Positions 23,673-26,390 of a stretch of 26,390 nt of DNA are shown here, piece after piece. The position numbers and the translations under genes are program-made. The stretch covers positions 1 to 26,390 of the IMG/VR virus record IMGVR_UViG_3300024358_000053; one strand, given 5' to 3'. The stretch is from a virus. Position 1 is the first letter of the stretch, and the number at the start of each line of letters is the position of its first letter. Under the pieces are notes generated by a model. It ran no database searches. It was not told where the DNA came from and saw nothing but the letters and a program-made list of their open reading frames with translations.

Positions 23673-23966
23673 CAGCCCTAATGTAAGGTGCGGTCAGATG
23701 ACGGCGTTAAAACGGTCCGCGTCTAACCCGGAGCAGGTGCCAACCTGCCGCGCTCAACAAATTTGCGGGATTCGGACCACCGAGCAGGCGTATCCTGTGT
23801 GTGAATTTGCTAATCACGTCCCGCAACCACTTTAACAACTTTGCCGGGGCAAAATGCCCGTGGCGTGAGACAAATAATAGCATTACCGGCTGAGATTTGA
23901 AAGAGACTCACGACCATTCGCGGACCTCAAGGCGAGCGACGGCGATACACTTTAACGAACAGAAAA
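23673..23966 (+). ncRNA. Structured non-coding stretch of unknown type
   Basis: This 294-base stretch has no convincing gene; ORFs through it look like shadows. It contains several perfect stems: GCAGGT/ACCTGC (four-base loop, about 23734-23749); TGCGGGA (23764-23770) with TCCCGCA (23819-23825); GCC plus GGGCA (23843-23851) with TGCCC plus GGC (23855-23864); CGTGAG (23864-23869) with CTCACG (23907-23912), enclosing CAAAT/ATTTG. The number of nested stems suggests a folded RNA, or an origin or regulatory site. CACTTTAAC occurs twice, at 23828-23836 and 23948-23956. I cannot assign a known RNA family. Confidence 0.45.
23764..23829 (+). ncRNA. tRNA-like cloverleaf ending in CCA
   Basis: TGCGGGA and TCCCGCA form a seven-base-pair acceptor-like stem, followed by A and CCA (23827-23829). 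Between them lie TT at the tRNA position 8-9, a CGG/CCG stem with a four-base loop, a five-base-pair stem GCAGG/CCTGT with a five-base loop, and a five-base-pair stem TGTGA/TCACG with a nine-base loop directly before the acceptor 3' strand. The D-loop GG, the anticodon loop of seven and the TTC motif of normal tRNAs are absent, and the length of 66 is short. It is not a normal tRNA gene; it may be a tRNA-like structure, a decayed tRNA, or chance. Confidence 0.3.
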
Positions 23967-24212
23967 ATGAACATGACCACAGACCACGAACCACTATTCT
24001 CCGACTTTCCGGAGACAAAACCGAACAGACTCCGTGCCGCACGGCTCGCCGTCGAAAAAGCAGAGGCGGAAGTCACTCGACTTCGCGACACGTCGCCGGA
24101 ATATGACAAGTGTCCGGCACCGCTGAAATGGGAGATCAACGAGGCTCGTATGAAGCTCGAAGAGGCGACGGCGGAACTCGAAGAAGCGGAACTGGAGGAG
24201 TTGAGGAAATGA
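23967..24212 (+). CDS. Small coiled-coil protein, unknown
   Basis: The 81-residue protein is not recognised. After a short polar N-terminus, residues 20-80 form a charged coiled coil (RLRAARLAVEKAEAEVTRLRD; EEATAELEEAELEELRK). Its ATG follows ACGAACAGAAAA, the same A/C-rich leader found before other genes of this module. A second Met at residue 3 is an alternative start. Its stop overlaps the helicase-methyltransferase gene by ATGA, so the two are probably coupled. It could be a partner of that enzyme; this is inference. Confidence 0.65.
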   Translation: MNMTTDHEPLFSDFPETKPNRLRAARLAVEKAEAEVTRLRDTSPEYDKCPAPLKWEINEARMKLEEATAELEEAELEELRK

Positions 24213-26390
24213 ATACCTACGACGAAGTAATCGCCGCGAAGCGTGCAACCATTAAGCATTCGGGATTTGAACCACTGCCATTTACCGCGCCCCTTTTCGA
24301 GTGGCAGAAGCTGATTGTATCATGGGCAATTAAACAGGGGCGGTGCGCCTTGTTCGCTGAATGTGGACTTGGCAAGACTCCAATGCAACTTGAGTGGGCG
24401 GATCAAGTTTGCCGTTACACTGGCGGCAGCGTTTTGATTCTCGCGCCGCTCGCAGTTTCTCCGCAGACCGTGAAAGAAGGCGAGAAGTTTGGAATCAAAG
24501 TGACTCACGTTCGCGAGCAATCGGAAGTTCAGTCCGGAATCAACATCACGAATTACGAACGACTGGACAAGTTCACTCCGGAGTTTTTCGCGGGCGTGGT
24601 TCTGGACGAAAGCTCGATCCTTAAATCATTCCAAGGGAAGACGCGAATCGGACTCACGAACTCATTTGCAAAGACTCCATTCCGACTTTGCTGCACGGCT
24701 ACGCCTGCACCGAACGATTACACGGAGATGGGACAACATGCAGACTTCCTCGGAGTGTGCTCGCCTGCTCAAATGCTCGCAACATACTTCATCAACGACA
24801 CATTCAACACGGGAGATTGGCGTTTGAAAAAGCATGCAAAAACTGCATTCTGGGAGTGGGTGGCAACTTGGGCGGCATGCGTATCCAAACCATCAGACAT
24901 CGGTTTCCCAGATGACGGTTATTTACTGCCATCGCTAAACTTCAAGACGGAGATGGTTCACGTCGAACAAACGGAAGGGCGCGCAGACGGAGAGCTGTTC
25001 AGAAACCCGACGCTTTCAGCTACAAATCTGCATCAGGAAATGCGACTGACAAACGAGTCACGATGCAAACGCGTTGCTGAGATCATCGCTGAAAAACCGG
25101 ATGAGCTATGGACTGTATGGTGCAATACAAACTACGAGGCCGAAGAGTTGAAACGAGTATTGCCGGATGCTGTGGAGATTCGCGGATGTGATAAACCGGA
25201 GACAAAGGAAAAACGGCTCAATCAATTCTCGAACGGAGAGTTTAAAACGCTCATCACGAAACCGGAGATCGCTGGACGAGGACTGAATTGGCAGCATTGC
25301 GCGAATACAATCTTCTGCGGGCTGTCTTACTCGTTCGAGGACTTGTATCAGGCTCTCCGCCGTCATTACCGATTCGGCCAGCATCGCGAAGTAAATGCTT
25401 ACATCGTGCAAGCTGACACGGAAGGCCCGATTCTCGATGCCGTTGTCGAAAAGATGGCGAAGCATGAGGAAATGAAAATCGAAATGCGGCAAGCCGCGCT
25501 GAGTCTCAAAAACAAAACACACACCATAAAAATGAAAACAGACATCAATGAAGCCAACGGAACCGATTGGATGCTTTGCCACGGAGATTGCGTGCGCGTA
25601 GCTCGCGAAAAACTCGCAGATGAATCAATCGACTTCTCAATCTTTTCTCCGCCGTTCGCTGATCTATTCACCTATTCCGACGACGTGGCAGACATGGGCA
25701 ACTGCTCCGGAATGGATGACTTCATGGTTCAATTCGGATTCCTCATCGACGAACTCATGCGCGTGACCGTGCCCGGCAGAGAGTGCGCTGTGCATTGCTG
25801 CGACTTGCTCGCAACGAAATGGAAAGATGGAGATATTGAGTTTAAAGACTTCTCTGGCGCAATCGTCACAGCGTTTCGAGATCGCGGATGGTTGCTTCAC
25901 TCCAAAGTCACGATATGGAAAGACCCTGTGACGGAAATGCAGCGCACAAAGGCTCATGGGCTGCTCTATAAAACGCTGCGGACGGATTCGGCGAACGTCC
26001 GCGTTGGAGCTCCTGATTATCTTCTCGTGTTCAGGAAGCCGGGGCGCAATCCAAAACCAATCACTCACTCGACCGATGACATTCCGCTCGAACGATGGCA
26101 GGAATTGGCGTCGCCAGTATGGATGAACATCGATCAAGGCAACGTCCTCAACGGGCGCGAAGCAAAAGAGGATCGTGATGAACGTCACATCTGCCCTTTG
26201 CAGCTTGACGTGATCAACAACGCTCTCGACCTATGGAGCGCCCCGGGAGACCTTGTTTTTTCGCCTTTCGCTGGCATCGGAAGTGAAGGGTATTGCGCTC
26301 TTCAAAAAGGCAGGCGATTCGTCGGCGCAGAACTCAAAGAGTCCTATTTCAAAACAGCCTGCGAGAATCTGAAGTGCGCGAAATCACAGT
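24209..26390 (+). CDS. SNF2-type helicase fused to an N4/N6 DNA methyltransferase (partial, runs off the right edge)
   Basis: At least 727 codons are open, without a stop, to the window end. Residues 1-430 are an SF2 helicase of the SNF2 type: P-loop ECGLGKT (51-57), Walker B VLDES (131-135), motif III TATP (163-166), and motifs V/VI in PEIAGRGLNWQ (352-362) and QALRRHYRFGQ (381-391). Residues 442-720 are a beta-class methyltransferase: SPPF (480-483) is the catalytic motif IV, and FSPFAGIGSEG (684-694) is the AdoMet-binding motif, so motif IV precedes motif I. It probably modifies phage DNA in an ATP-dependent way, which could protect it from restriction. It overlaps the small coiled-coil gene by ATGA. 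The C-terminus is not seen. Confidence 0.92.
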   Translation, partial: MNTYDEVIAAKRATIKHSGFEPLPFTAPLFEWQKLIVSWAIKQGRCALFAECGLGKTPMQLEWADQVCRYTGGSVLILAPLAVSPQTVKEGEKFGIKVTHVREQSEVQSGINITNYERLDKFTPEFFAGVVLDESSILKSFQGKTRIGLTNSFAKTPFRLCCTATPAPNDYTEMGQHADFLGVCSPAQMLATYFINDTFNTGDWRLKKHAKTAFWEWVATWAACVSKPSDIGFPDDGYLLPSLNFKTEMVHVEQTEGRADGELFRNPTLSATNLHQEMRLTNESRCKRVAEIIAEKPDELWTVWCNTNYEAEELKRVLPDAVEIRGCDKPETKEKRLNQFSNGEFKTLITKPEIAGRGLNWQHCANTIFCGLSYSFEDLYQALRRHYRFGQHREVNAYIVQADTEGPILDAVVEKMAKHEEMKIEMRQAALSLKNKTHTIKMKTDINEANGTDWMLCHGDCVRVAREKLADESIDFSIFSPPFADLFTYSDDVADMGNCSGMDDFMVQFGFLIDELMRVTVPGRECAVHCCDLLATKWKDGDIEFKDFSGAIVTAFRDRGWLLHSKVTIWKDPVTEMQRTKAHGLLYKTLRTDSANVRVGAPDYLLVFRKPGRNPKPITHSTDDIPLERWQELASPVWMNIDQGNVLNGREAKEDRDERHICPLQLDVINNALDLWSAPGDLVFSPFAGIGSEGYCALQKGRRFVGAELKESYFKTACENLKCAKSQ

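Noticed and set aside
23764-23829. A standard tRNA gene
   Set aside because: No D-loop GG, no TTC in the T-loop, five-base anticodon loop, and length 66. I call it tRNA-like only.
23647-23835. 62-codon ORF through the structured stretch
   Set aside because: It has mixed composition with no motif, ends inside the stem region, and overlaps the strong inverted repeats. It looks fortuitous.
23897-24106. 69-codon ORF overlapping the small coiled-coil gene
   Set aside because: It is in another frame of the clearly coiled-coil gene at 23967 and is full of His/Thr/Arg codons typical of shadow frames.

Overview
The window is one contiguous piece of a tailed double-stranded DNA phage or prophage. Every supported gene lies on the + strand. 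The order of the packaging, head and tail genes follows the lambda-type siphovirus late operon: small terminase, GpA-type large terminase, gpW-like joiner, gpB-type portal, S49 protease, scaffold, capsid, connectors, tail tube candidate, tail chaperone, tape measure. No integrase, repressor or chromosomal gene is present, so temperate versus lytic lifestyle cannot be decided. The host is probably Gram-negative: there is a 42-residue lipoprotein in the lysis cassette and a peptidoglycan-binding plus M15-type endolysin. Many gene starts lack a Shine-Dalgarno sequence and carry A/C-rich leaders instead, which resembles Bacteroidota or Verrucomicrobiota translation, but the host phylum is inference only. 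Layout: 79-3689 holds packaging genes; 3686-5003 holds three non-structural-looking genes, two of them HTH or DUF3102-like regulators, between terminase and portal; 5028-9513 holds joiner, portal, protease, scaffold, capsid and a small head protein, closed by a strong terminator at 9541-9575; 9596-11083 holds connector and tail-tube candidates, closed by a second strong terminator at 11135-11175; 11178-14180 holds the tail chaperone candidate, a basic unknown protein and the tape measure; 14185-18126 holds four unrecognised distal tail genes and a tail fibre; 18126-19537 is the lysis cassette (holin or spanin-like membrane protein, a stand-alone response-regulator receiver domain, a small lipoprotein, the endolysin). 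A terminator and an AT-rich gap (19536-19745) separate this from the DNA-metabolism module at 19746-26390: an SH3-like small protein, a membrane protein, a Sak4-like ATPase, a Cas4/AddB-like PD-(D/E)XK nuclease, a DUF669 ssDNA-binding protein, an unknown, a RusA-like resolvase, a structured non-coding stretch, a small coiled-coil protein, and an SNF2-type helicase fused to an N4/N6 DNA methyltransferase that runs off the right edge. Genes are tightly packed: sixteen junctions use a four-base ATGA stop/start overlap. This exposes three ORFs shorter than 45 codons, at 669-725, 18849-18977 and 23637-23672. Points most worth following up are the receiver domain inside the lysis cassette, the helicase-methyltransferase fusion with a possible internal start, the structured RNA-like stretch at 23673-23966 with a tRNA-like cloverleaf ending in CCA, and a TTTGAC motif 14-20 bases upstream of six late-gene starts.
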